Of a stretch of 20,816 nt of DNA, positions 1 to 8,790 are shown piece by piece (position 1 is the stretch's first letter; every line of letters begins with the position of its first letter). Under the pieces are notes generated by a model. That model saw only the letters and a list, made by a program, of their open reading frames with translations, made no database searches and was not told the origin of the DNA. Source of the stretch: Penium margaritaceum. Lineage: Eukaryota; Streptophyta; Zygnematophyceae; Desmidiales; Peniaceae. The translations under genes were made by a program, and so were the position numbers. Location: positions 211,820 through 232,635 of the forward strand of contig SZWC01000037.1 of NCBI GenBank assembly GCA_023375785.1, given 5' to 3'.

Positions 1-49
<49 letters not shown>
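1..49. repeat. (AG)n microsatellite
   Basis: Nearly uninterrupted AG dinucleotides fill the left edge of the window, with single interruptions near positions 10 and 43, then fade into purine-rich sequence to about 90. The tract probably continues beyond the window. No gene is associated with it. Confidence 0.95.
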
Positions 50-290
50 ATAGAAACGACAAGAAAAGAAGAAAAAGAAAAAGCAGTTTTCACCTCCACT
101 CTGCCTTACAAACAGACGCTGGTGAAAGCACAAGGGACTAGCAGGAGCAGAAACAGAAAGTGCAGACCAGACCATGCAACCACAACCAATGCCATCCCAC
201 CACCTGACATGCCATGCCAAGCCATGCAACTGGGTTTGGAGGGCATTGCAGGTGCTGTGGTTGATGTATAAACGCCAGGCCTTCCTACAC

Positions 291-365
291 CACACTTGAC
301 CAAACCACACTTGACCAAACCACACTTTACCATACCACATTTGACCAAACCACACTGTACCATAC
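291..365. repeat. 15-bp tandem repeat, five units
   Basis: Five adjacent 15-bp units lie in exact register (291-305, 306-320, 321-335, 336-350, 351-365). Units 1 and 2 are identical (CACACTTGACCAAAC). The others differ at a few positions, typically TTTACCATAC for TTGACCAAAC. The unit is a multiple of five, matching the pentameric texture of the neighbouring sequence, for example repeated ATGCC and AAGCC around 205-230. Confidence 0.9.
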
Positions 366-589
366 ATCGCTGATGTATATTACTCCACAAACTCCCACTC
401 CATGCCATGCAGAACATGTGCGCGTGTCTGTGCACAGCTTGTCACGTACTCGGGTGTTGGGAGCTCTGTGGCTTGCAGCATGGCAAAGCACACCTCAGTG
501 CACTGCGATGCGCTGCAACGTGTATCGCAGCGCTAGACCGCAGCACACTGCACGACGGGCAGCACGCCGCATGGCACCGCTCTGAATCG

Positions 590-835
590 TTCCGAAATGC
601 AACAAACCATACCGCACCGCACGCCACCACACGGCAGTTGCACCGCCCTGCAGCGCACCGAACTGCATCGAGGCACAGCTCACCGCAGCACAGAACAGTG
701 CACCGCAGCATACCTCAGCGCACCGAGCACCGAGCGCAGTGCGCTGCACTGCGCCGCACCGAACGCACCACACCTCACTGCACAACACCACACCACATCA
801 CTTCACTTCACACCACAGCCTGCACGCTAACCACC
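590..835. repeat. GC-rich degenerate pentamer array
   Basis: The sequence can be read as a run of degenerate pentamers such as CGCAC, CGAAC, TGCAT, CGCAG and CACAG, later drifting to ACACC and ACTTC. Long open frames appear on both strands here only because the C/A/G-rich repeat rarely makes stop codons. Their translations are Thr/His/Arg/Ala-rich with no domain. I treat this as satellite-like DNA, not coding sequence. The left boundary is soft and a weaker version begins near 440. Confidence 0.65.
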
Positions 836-880
836 TGTGAGTGCACTCGCAAGCAACTGCCATCTTAGCCTGGCAACGCT

Positions 881-952
881 GCGGCTGCTGCTGCTGCTGC
901 TGATGTTGGCATTGTTGCTGTTGATGCTGCTGCCGTCGCCGTCGCTGCTGCT
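881..952. repeat. CTG/GTT/CGT-type trinucleotide tract
   Basis: An imperfect trinucleotide run, with pure CTG around 884-901 followed by GTT, GAT and GTC variants. It yields poly-Leu or poly-Gln/Ser-like open frames depending on strand, which are composition artefacts. GC-rich sequence continues to about 1330 without a recognisable gene. Confidence 0.8.
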
Positions 953-2019
953 CCCTTGTGCAGAAGCCCATACAGGCTGCTGGTCGCTGTTGTCGCCGGT
1001 AGGGCACAAGCGCGAGCGCCGCCCGCCGCACTCGTCGTTGCCAGGGCCGCAACTGTCGGCTTCCACGCCACCGCCACCGCCAGAGCCGTTCCTGTCCTTG
1101 CAGCCATCGACACCGCAGCGGACAAACCCTCCGGAGCTCCCTGACAGGTCAGCACCAGGCGGGCCGGAGGCACATACGGCTGGTGTGGCAGTCATGGCCG
1201 CACTCGTGTGCGTGGATGCTCCCGCAACGCGCCCGCTCCCACACACATCCCGCTCGCTGCTCGCCGATGAGAGGTGCGCCCTGAGGAGTCAGCGCGCGCG
1301 AAGCACACGTGCCCGCCACTGCTCCTGAGTTGCTCCTGCTGTACAGCTGGCGTACATCTTTCCCGCACCTGACATCATGTGGCGACGGGAGTTGCGATTG
1401 TTTCGCGTGGATATGAACTTGACCTTCCAGGGTGTGTTTCGTTTTCTTTCCATGGATGACACGAGGTGGCCATCTCAGCACCAAAACATGTCCGGGAGTA
1501 GAACCAGGCCAAAAATGGATACGTTCTTATGTTAGGAAGGGATTCCCCAAGGGAGGGTCCTTTCCAGCAGCGATTGGAAAATGAAGAGATAAGAATCCTG
1601 AACTTTAGTTCTCGGATCAGAAATCTACAAAAGCCGATGGAATGGAAGCAAGTTGGCTCCCAAGAGCGTAGACGCATGCGTAACTTCCTGCGCTTGTGGG
1701 AAATGTGAATTTCAATGAGATAGGAAAAAATGATTTCTGCAAAGCTACGGGTAATTTGGGAAGAAGCTATAGATTGGGGGGGGGGGATAAGGATTGATAC
1801 GTTACATAATATGGGGCCAAGGGCCGCAGATTATTACTTAGGTCAAGGGCCGCCATCAACACCATGAGTTGCCCAAGATTAAGCACATAAAAACACCATA
1901 ATTTGGGGACATAATTAAATAAAATTGAACAATTCATAACTAGACTGACAAGACGAAGGTTCTAAAGATGGCAATGTAGTGGGGATTTTGCTTTTGCAAC
2001 ATTCCCACACATTGTCAAA
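953..2019. other. Unassigned stretch, no supportable gene
   Basis: 953-1330 is GC-rich and continues the composition of the trinucleotide tract. Base composition drops at about 1370-1700. From there the sequence looks unique, with a 100-codon open frame on the minus strand (1375-1677) that has no recognisable motif. An 11-G homopolymer lies at 1776-1786. I see no splice-supported exon, RNA gene or transposon terminus. Confidence 0.5.
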
Positions 2020-2705
2020 CATGCATATGCATTGAGAGGCATTAACAGAAATTTCCATTCATTTCAAAGCAGTACCGTGAAAGATCAAGCTTTTCCAACA
2101 ATTTCCTCACATTTCCAGTCTTTACCAGACCAAGCATTGAAAAGCATTTCTAGGCATTGACAGACACTGCTTGGAATTGCTCCAGATTACCCAAGTTTTA
2201 GGGAATTTTTTGGAGATACCAAGAATCTCCTGGCATGCCAATGATTTTCTGGTGATACCACTCATTGCCATGCAATTTAAGGCATAAGCACCCCACACAG
2301 TCACCGGCATTACTCGTAGTTTTTTTAGAACAAGTTTTAAATAAATTTCCAGGCATTTCTTATCATTACCACACATGACCAGGAGTTTCCATGAATTTAT
2401 AATATTTTCCAAGTATTTCCAGGAGAATCCAAGAATTTCCAAGATGTACCTATGCAGTGAGAGGCATTCTACGATAATGTCGTTCATTGTCAGATGTATA
2501 AGGTATTACCACATATTTCTAGATTTTCCATGCATCAGGGGACTGTTTAAGGCATACACAGACATTACGAGGAATTTTCAGGCATTACATGATGTTAGAC
2601 ACTCTCAGACATTAGTAGGCAGTGCAAGGCTTTGTTGGGCAATACCCAACTTCCCATGCAATTCCAAGCATTACCAGACAATATCACACATTACTTTGAA
2701 TCTCT
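2020..2705. repeat. AT-rich degenerate 5/10-bp tandem array
   Basis: A long tract reads as degenerate decamers. From 2345 the register is exact for many units: ATTTCCAGGC, ATTTCTTATC, ATTACCACAC, ATGACCAGGA and so on, each splitting into two pentamers that often end in C or begin with C. The rest of the tract repeats CATT, TTCC and ACCAGAC words at the same spacing. A longer-range copy is also visible: the 17-mer at 2027-2043 (ATGCATTGAGAGGCATT) recurs at 2452-2468 with one mismatch. The short open frames here are products of the repeat. Confidence 0.7.
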
Positions 2706-3290
2706 AAGCTTTCCAAGATATCTTTTGGAAGAACCAGTCGATGAAGGGATTCAAGCTCTTGTGAACAACGCGAAGAGATCTACTCGGGGTCTTTGATACC
2801 ATATTGAAACTGGAGGCGAGGTGAACAGTGAGTGGTCAAAAGCCCTTTCCAAGACACGATCTGATGAAGGAAGGAGCAGATGCAGCTGAACAATGAGGTA
2901 GGAATGAGAAATAGGTGAAGGATAATCAAGAAACAAGCTGGCAGGGCGAAGCCATGACAGTGAGGCTCCGAAACCAAGGGTGAACAAGACTGTTGTTATG
3001 AGTTGACTTTGGAAGAGAATGGAAATCAATTCTATCGTTGAACTTGATATACAAGTGGCTTGGCTTCTAGCCATACACATCATAGTGGGCATGAGGATGC
3101 CTAAATGCCTCGTAGCCTCTAAGAATGAGGCTACGAGGTACTTAGTGATGCGGTGTGATGACTACTTGATGAAGGCACTCATGAATGGAATTGTGAAAGG
3201 TCAGTTGTTCCGTAAGGCTTAGTTCAACGTCCAGTGCCCTACTTTTCGCTCTAGTGATTACACATGAACACACATGTGTTCCATCATGTC
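2706..3290 (+). other. Probable 3' internal remnant of copia element E1
   Basis: This stretch lies directly upstream of a copia-type polypurine tract and LTR start, so by position it should be the 3' internal end of an element in plus orientation. I cannot align any frame to RNase H or another retroelement domain. The only open frame of note (3019-3222, 67 codons) has no motif. It may be 3' untranslated sequence, badly decayed coding sequence, or flanking DNA. No matching 5' LTR is visible upstream, so E1 is a truncated copy. Confidence 0.35.
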
Positions 3291-3299
3291 ATGGGGGAG
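3291..3299 (+). promoter_or_regulatory. Polypurine tract of E1
   Basis: ATGGGGGAG immediately precedes TGTTGGTTT. The same block, with the bases on both sides, recurs at the E3 polypurine tract and LTR start (16629-16645), and in similar form on the minus strand at E2 and E4. In LTR retrotransposons this tract primes plus-strand DNA synthesis and sets the LTR's U3 boundary. Confidence 0.85.
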
Positions 3300-4036
3300 T
3301 GTTGGTTTCTGCCATCTTCGCGTCCACTTGTCCACAGATTCCTGTGACCTCTTATATACTTTCCATGCTCGTTCTTTTCCCTAACGATGGCGGTGACTGC
3401 ATCTAGGACAGTGGTGTCACTGGCCCAGATGCGGTGAAGACTCGGTGACATGCTCGGTTGACCTATTTAATCCCACGACTATCCTAGCACTTGATGTGTT
3501 GTTCATGTGACTCATTTTTGTAGTTTAGTGGCATTTGTCCATAGAATTTTGTTGGTGAACTGGTTGGTGGCCTAGTCTTAGTCCTTTTTAATGCGTGACC
3601 AATGGACATTAGATTCCAGCGAGTGTGTGCCCCTCGCGTTCAGCTTGAGTTTATGCATATGTAGGTTTAGGACATTCAGCGACTTGATGAGTGTGCACAA
3701 AAGTACACTGAAAATTGTGGTTCTCTGGGGTGGTCCGGGGCAGCTGACTTGTGCGGTGCGCCGCAAGTGGGCACAGAGGCCCTGCTATTTAAGGACTCTG
3801 CGTGTCAGTTGCCATTTCTCTTTGCAAATACTTCACTTGAGACTATGTGCGTCTCCCAAAGCATTGTCCTGGCTATTCTTATTTCTGGTTTTCATGACAT
3901 CGTGGCTCTTCACTAGGACAATGTCATCCAATTGGCAACAACAACACTTGGAAGGATACGTGAATCTTCTCATTCGTCCCTACTTAGGAAGGGTGCCAAG
4001 GGACAAGTGACATTGGAGTTGAAGGATGCACCAACA
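3300..4036 (+). repeat. 3' LTR of copia element E1 (plus orientation)
   Basis: The LTR starts TGTTGG at the polypurine tract. The best right end is CCAACA at 4031-4036, the exact inverted complement of the start, giving about 737 bp. A TATA-like CTATTTAAGG (3785-3794) with a downstream block resembling E4's LTR promoter supports the LTR call. No partner LTR is present in the window, so the right boundary rests only on the terminal inverted repeat. An alternative end anywhere up to 4063 is possible. Confidence 0.6.
3785..3794 (+). promoter_or_regulatory. Candidate LTR core promoter (TATA) of E1
   Basis: CTATTTAAGG is followed about 10 bp later by TCAGTTGCCATTTCTCTTTG. The reverse complement of the E4 LTR carries CTATTTAGG at 17650-17658, followed by a near-identical block (TCAGTTGTCATTTCTCTCTG). 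Conservation of the TATA and presumed start region between two otherwise divergent LTRs suggests this is the U3/R boundary that starts the genomic transcript. Confidence 0.55.
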
Positions 4037-4063
4037 ATGAGGGACGACAGGATTGAGGGAGCT

Positions 4064-4695
4064 TGAGAAACTACTAGGAAGCTTCCTAGCCTTGCTTCTG
4101 TTGACGTGGCAACACAGTCTAGTCAGCTAGCGTACTATCAAGCAAGCAGGTGCAAGAAACAGCAAGAGTTACGCCAGAAAGACGCACAAATTCTCATGAG
4201 CTCCGATAGCTTAGCAATGTAGAGAGAGGCACACAACAGAAATACCTGCCCTGGCACACAGCGGGTGATGCACAAGTCAGTGTTAGTTTGTCCTAAAACT
4301 AGCCCAAAACCAGTATATTGGCCGTAAATCTGCGCACAAGCATCCAAACCCAACACCATCTGAAACCTAGAGATGCAGAATCTCGCCCCAGACACTACGC
4401 CTATCACAAGCACAAGTCGGGTATCGATCAATGGACATGCAATGTAAAACATGAAAGGCGGGCTCGAGACCCAATCCAAGGCAAAAACTCTAACAACTGC
4501 AATAAAACCACATAGCACCCCAGCGAGCACCCGGGACTTTGTGGCAATTGTCCGGCAGCTGCGGATGGGTGGAGCCACCACCCATCGGTGCTCCGATGCT
4601 AGCTGGGTCCGCATCAGGGATCTGCACATGCATGGACACGGCCGAGTGCTCACGATAAGATATACAAACAGGCGGGGATAACTCACATCACAACA
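4064..4695 (-). repeat. 3' LTR of E2 (minus orientation)
   Basis: Bounded by TG (4064) and CACAACA (4689-4695) against the minus-strand polypurine tract, 632 bp. Bases 4370-4567 align with 8590-8790, the remnant 5' LTR in the same orientation. The terminal approximately 95 bp (4064-4158) match 8467-8562 only in the opposite orientation. A perfect 16-bp palindrome, CTAGGAAGCTTCCTAG, sits at 4074-4089. Both LTR copies are open in one minus-strand frame over about 60 codons, which I attribute to shared ancestry and not to a gene. Confidence 0.8.
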
Positions 4696-4704
4696 CTCCT
4701 CCAT
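4696..4704 (-). promoter_or_regulatory. Polypurine tract of E2
   Basis: Reads ATGGAGGAG on the minus strand, directly before the LTR start TGTTGTGATG. It differs by one G-to-A from the tracts of E1, E3 and E4. Confidence 0.85.
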
Positions 4705-4792
4705 GACTTGACGGTACACATGTCCATACTAGTGTAGAATTTGCATGGTGTGCAATGAGAGGCTCAATAGTCTACACTCACACATCCTACTC

Positions 4793-6194
4793 TCAGCCAC
4801 TTTCAGGCAAGGGGTAAAGCCAGAAGAAATGAATAGTCACCAGGAACATTTTGCGTGCGAGTGCCTTGGTCAGGAAGCGAATCCGTTGCATGTCCATCCC
4901 GACCCAGATTACGGAGATCACCTGTCGCTCCACAAGATCACACACCACGAGATTCTCAACAACAACATGCTTCAAGCGTGCATGAAATAAACCAGAGTTC
5001 TCTACAATTGCAAGAGCACTCTGGTTGTCATAGTGTAGAACGACACAAGGAACAGATTGATGCAACTCACAAAATAGATGCTACAACCACACCACCTCAG
5101 CAGCCCCAGTCCCTAGTGCAACGTACTCTGATGAGCTACGTGCGATACGTCCTTGCATGGCGCTACGCCATGACAGAACGCTGCCACCTATACGAACACG
5201 TAGCTTGTATAACTGCACCCATCAGAGCTCAACGACCAATCACTGTCTGTGTAGCCCTTGACTACCACCAAATATTGTCGTCAAGAGCAAAGTTCGAGGT
5301 ATGGTTTGGAGACCACGTATTGCACCACTCCCATAGTTGCGTGAACGGCTCTTGCCAAAGGACCCTGTGAAAAGTTTACAAGGAGGTTGACGACGAAGGT
5401 AATGTCGAGTCGTGTGGTAGTTGCCAAGTACATCAAAGAGCCAATCAAGCGCAAGTACATGGTCATGTCCATTTTCTCCCTTACATGTGTTGGATCATCT
5501 ACCTTCAGAGCATCTTGCCTGTGAGGTGAGATAGGGGTGTAGGCTGTGGGAACTGCACCAAGGAAGCCAGCAAATCTCTCCCCCACAACACGAGCGTAAC
5601 GTGCCTGATGCAACAAGAGTGTCCGCAACTGACCATCTCCATCCATAGAAACACATCGGCAGGTCCTTGATCATGTAAGATGCTTGAAGGACTGCCTTAG
5701 CCTCCTTCACAACCTCCATAAAAGAATACGCAATCAGGAGGTCATCCATGTAAACCAGGATGGCGGTGAAGCTCTCAGTTGTCCATCTGAGAAAGAGGGA
5801 CGGATCAGCATCACTCCATACATAACTGCCACATGTCAGTGTGCTGGTGATCTTCAAGTTCCAACACCTGGTGGGGTTTCAAAATGTACAAGGCCTTGCG
5901 CAAACGCTAGAACTTGTCACCAACATCGAACCAAGGTGGCAGTACCACATAGATATCCTCCTCTAAGGTTCCATGGAGGAACGCGTTGTTCACATCCATC
6001 TAGTGTAGCTCCCAGATGTGGTGAGCAACAACACTGAACAGAGCGCGAGTGGTGGTCTTGCAACTAACGGGTGCAAAGGTATCATGAAAATCTACATGGT
6101 CAACCTGTAAAAACCCCTTGGACGTCAAGAAAACCTTGTAGCGATCCAGTGGGCCATCAGGCTTCACCTTCTTGCAAAAGACCCACACAGCCTA
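4793..6194 (-). pseudogene. E2 pol, 3' part: RT palm/thumb and RNase H
   Basis: In minus-strand order: RT fingers around FKKVKPDG-type sequence (read as CKKVKPDGPLDRYK) at about 6188-6003; the block LH*MDVNNAF near 6000 with an amber codon (6000-6002); the active-site motif YMDDLLIA within 5857-5495; the connection region SLMYLATTTRLDI within 5646-5281; the RNase H block VKGYTDSDW near 5255; and YDNQSALAI with FLTKAL within 5065-4793. The frame changes at several points and is stopped at 5907-5909 (TAG, family Trp), 5281-5283 (TGA, family Arg) and 5081-5083 (TAG, family Gln). All these stops are explainable by C-to-T changes. The product cannot be made from this copy. Confidence 0.85.
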
Positions 6195-6652
6195 TACCGT
6201 ACTGTCAGCCATATTCGTACAAAACAAATATTTTCATTCGCCCATGTGTCACCAAAGTAATTATCAGTTGTTTGGGTGAATCACAACTGAATTTGATTCG
6301 GCATGGATTCATTCGTGTTTCTCATAATAGAAACTCACCTTTGCACACAAACTGTGGCGATTTGTACAACAATCGAGCACTTTCGAATCTAAGTTGCCAA
6401 CAGGAGCGTCAGACATTGATGGAACTCCGACACGGGAGGGGCAAGAGCAACTCGAACACTCAAACTTCAAACGCACGACCTTTGTGTAGTCTCCCGATTT
6501 TAGCAGATGAGCAAATTTCAAAGCCACTCATTAAACAAGTGCTTTGGATGGGCGACAACACAAGAAATACAAAGTTCCCGGTTTTTGGGTGAAATGAAAA
6601 AAACGCCAAAAAGAATTTCAAAAAGTGCAGGAATATGGCTCACAGTACGGTA
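6195..6652. mobile_element. MITE-like non-autonomous DNA transposon in E2 RT
   Basis: The ends are inverted copies. The left end at 6195-6216 begins TACCGTACTGTCAGCC, and the reverse complement of 6631-6652 begins TACCGTACTGTGAGCC. They differ at one of 22 positions. The outermost TA on both sides is best read as a TA target duplication, leaving a 454-bp element with CCGTACTG termini. Removing the insert and one TA leaves the RT frame in register with the same spacing between conserved blocks as in E3 and E4 (an amber codon remains there). The insert is more AT-rich than its host and has no long ORF. The TA duplication suggests a Tc1/mariner-type mobilising transposase; the family assignment is inference. 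Confidence 0.8.
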
Positions 6653-6980
6653 CATCATTCCGCCCAGGCGGAAGGTCGACAAGCTCATAGACATCGTGCT
6701 CACAGATGGCACTCAGCTCATCCTCACAAACAACACTCCACAACTCAGCATCTTTAGCGAAGAGTGCCTCCTTCAACGTGCTTGGATCAGGCACCATTGA
6801 GGGAGAACTCCGAGTAGCTAAGACACACCCCTCCAGACTCGGTCTGACCACGACAAGATCAGCTGCAATATCACAAGAGACTAAGAACTCTTGGGAGACC
6901 AACTCGTGACTGACACGGCACACTGGGTGCACCTCAATATAGTCCGCCTAGACACTTAGGCCAAGGGCCATAGTGCTAGG
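6653..6980 (-). pseudogene. E2 pol: N-terminal RT segment
   Basis: The minus-strand frame (within 6932-6618) reads through PSTLKEALFAKDAELW and YELVDLPPGR, the conserved lead-in of copia RT (compare VYELVDLPLGRKAIDARW in E3). It is cut off from the fingers domain by the TIR insertion at 6195-6652. The codons at the end of the annotated open frame beyond 6653 belong to the insert. No start codon is expected because pol is translated as part of a polyprotein. Confidence 0.8.
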
Positions 6981-7560
6981 TTCACCACTATGAGTACTGC
7001 GAGCGGAGTGTTTAGGAGCCGAATCCATTGTCTAGTGAGCCCTGGAGGCAAGTGGTCGAAGACAACCACCGGGCTCACGAGAGTAACCCGAACTTGAGGT
7101 GCTCGCCTCTGGATGCATGGCAACCGGCTGGTCCACAGCCGTAGGGACTACAAGCTTGTAGGGAAGGGGAGAGGATGCAGGGAGATCATGGTCAAGTGTT
7201 GGCTCGTGTGCCGTGGAAGCAAGTGTAGACAGAGGACCAGGTGTGTCTGAGGAGACTGCCACAGGCACGAGACGAGGTGTTCAAGAGCAAACCGGCATAG
7301 GTACGGAAGTAGGTGTTTCAGAGAGCACGGACACTGGCATAGAGGCAAGTGTGCCAGAAGGGAAAAACATTGGCATGAAAGTAGATGTGCCAGAAGGAGC
7401 CGATGAGATCATTGGACAGACAGCAATAATGACCGGATCGTCATCGGCCGGAGACCAGATCATAGGTGAGGAGGCCCGGATGGACCCAGCCGTAGGTCTA
7501 GACTCCCCCATCCGCCGGGAAGCCACGTAGGTGTGAACTTGGTCAGGGGCCAGCGACAAA
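6981..7560 (-). pseudogene. E2 pol: integrase-RT linker
   Basis: Ser/Thr/Pro-rich, low-complexity sequence on the minus strand (for example ASTSSSGYSREPGG near the RT side) connects integrase to RT, as in the other copies. It contains a 36-bp minisatellite (7240-7419). Stops and frame changes at 7030 and 7280 break it. Such linkers diverge quickly and carry no known catalytic role. Confidence 0.6.
7240..7419. repeat. 36-bp minisatellite in E2 linker
   Basis: At least four 36-bp units start at 7240, 7276, 7312 and 7348, with a fifth partial or decayed unit. On the plus strand they translate as 12-residue repeats such as GVSESTDTGIEA and SVPEGKNIGMKV. On the coding (minus) strand they give a Pro/Met/Ser-rich repeat. 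The unit is a multiple of three, so expansions would not have broken the original frame. Confidence 0.7.
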
Positions 7561-8462
7561 ATGATGAATAGGTTGCTGGAGATGAGAGCCTCAAAGAAGA
7601 GAGCGTCTCGAGACTCGATGATGCAATGACGAGCGGGGTCCCAAAAGCGTCAGGCCTTCGACCACGGGGAAGGGCAGAGAAAGGCACACATGTAACCCCG
7701 AGGTGAGATCTTGGACCCCTGCTAGTCCTCAGTGTACCAGGCGTAGGCTACGGACCCCAAACACTAGCAAGACGGATGTTGGCGCGATGGCCGAACCACA
7801 ATTCGTACGACGTGACATGGTCTAGAAAAGGACCATGCGGTAGGCAGTTCTAGACCTACGTCATGTAGGAAAATTCCTCAAAGGCAAAGGACTCTGGAAG
7901 ACCGCACTCAAAACGCATAACATGAACCGCATCCACCACAGTGTTGTTCCAATGCCCAGACTCGCCATTCTACAATTGTGTAGCAGGGGTAGAGAGCTGG
8001 TGAAAAACACCGTGCTCTGCACAGAAGGTGTCTATTTCGCCTAACAACTCACCGCCACGATCCGAGCAGAAGGTGTGAAGGGTTTTTGAAGATTGGCGCT
8101 CAACCATCACCTGCCATAGGTGAACTCCCAAGGCGGCATCGCTCTTGTGGCGGAGGCTATTGACCCAAATCACGCGGGTGAAGTCATTAGTCAGGATGAG
8201 GATACATCGCCCCCGATCTAAGAGAAACTCGACACAGAGGGGACCAAGAAGGTCCGAGTGGACCAACTCAAGCGGACGCAATGCACGGGTAGCGGGGTTA
8301 GGATAAGTGCAGTGATGCATCTTCCCCTAAGCACATAAGAGACAGTCGGTCTTGGATGGCTTCTTGAAGGAATCCCCTTCAAGACCGAGGGCTCGTTGAG
8401 TTCAAATGAGCTTGGACACAGTGTCCGAGCTCACATGGCAAAGTTGGTGATGCAATGAACGC
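7561..8462 (-). pseudogene. E2 pol: pre-integrase and integrase
   Basis: On the minus strand: a degraded pre-integrase block, LHHQLCHVSSD, near 8460-8420; a zinc-binding end with CLLCA*GKMHH near 8330; the catalytic core with FCSDRGGELLG near 8060; *NGESGHWN near 7970, where the family has the NGVSERWN block holding the catalytic Glu; and the C-terminal region VWGP onwards with shifts. The first core block reads ILTNDFTR where E3 has ITDDFSHF, so the first catalytic Asp appears replaced by Asn. Stops: 8402-8404 TGA (family Arg), 8327-8329 and 7970-7972 TAG (family Gln), 7856-7858 and 7850-7852 TAG (family Trp). Homology ends abruptly at about 8462, with gag and protease absent. Confidence 0.8.
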
Positions 8463-8574
8463 TAGTGTTCTTGCACTTGCTTTCTTGCTAGTGTGCTAGC
8501 TGATTGGACTATGTCACCGCGTCAGCAGCAGCAACGCTAGGAAGCTTCTTAGCAGTTTCTCTTGGTATCACAGC
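8463..8574 (+). repeat. Inverted U5 end plus primer-binding site in E2
   Basis: Bases 8467-8562 match the outer end of the E2 3' LTR (4064-4158) in reverse complement, roughly 80% by eye. They run in the plus direction up to TTTCTCT and then directly into TGGTATCACAGC (8563-8574), one mismatch from the canonical initiator-Met-tRNA primer site. The piece therefore points plus, while the pol to its left and the LTR to its right both point minus. It is either an inverted segment or a fragment of another plus-oriented copy of the same family. Confidence 0.7.
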
Positions 8575-8589
8575 TCAATACAGTCTGAG

Positions 8590-8790
8590 CGTGGAAAATC
8601 TTGAGCCGGACTCTAAAACTGGTCATAGGCACAAGGCCGACATCAAGTAGTGGACACACAATGTAAAACATGCAGATCGGGCTCAAGACCCAGTCCACAA
8701 TGAAAACTCTAGCGGCTACAGAAAAGCCGTAGAGCACCCTAGCAAGCACCCGGGACACCGTGGCAGATGTCTGGCAGCTACGGGTGGGTG
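8590..8790 (-). repeat. Remnant 5' LTR of E2, cut by E3
   Basis: Aligns in the same orientation with 4370-4567 of the 3' LTR (shared words include AATGTAAAACATG and AGCACCCGGGAC). It stops at GGGTG, exactly where the E3 LTR starts with TGTTGC. The missing right part of this LTR should lie beyond E3 and E4, outside the window. Confidence 0.75.

Larger units (their letters stand above)
4064..8790 (-). mobile_element. Degenerate Ty1/copia retrotransposon E2
   Basis: On the minus strand the order is remnant 5' LTR (about 8590-8790), rearranged U5/PBS piece (8463-8574), pre-integrase and integrase, Ser/Pro-rich linker, RT (split by a TIR element), RNase H, polypurine tract, and 3' LTR (4064-4695). 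Gag, protease and the normal leader are missing. The left terminus TGAGAAACT matches the E4 LTR terminus TGAGAGACA. The two LTR remnants differ far more (roughly a quarter of positions over the part I aligned) than the LTR pair of E3. E2 is therefore the older element, consistent with E3 lying inside its 5' LTR. The far target duplication would be outside the window. Confidence 0.85.

Noticed and set aside
291..365. CRISPR-like array
   Set aside because: Units are directly adjacent with no spacers and the context is eukaryotic; it is a simple tandem repeat.
442..1328. Several overlapping open frames of 90-160 codons on both strands
   Set aside because: All frames are open together because the pentamer and CTG repeats rarely form stops; translations are low-complexity without domains.
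1375..1677. Possible small host gene on the minus strand
   Set aside because: 100 codons in one frame without motif, splice signals or flanking support; compatible with chance.
4138..4719. Long minus-strand frame (193 codons) in the E2 3' LTR, partly matched by the frame at 8549-8758
   Set aside because: Both frames lie in the two LTR copies, so the similarity reflects LTR ancestry. Differences between them fall at all codon positions, and the frame crosses the PPT boundary.
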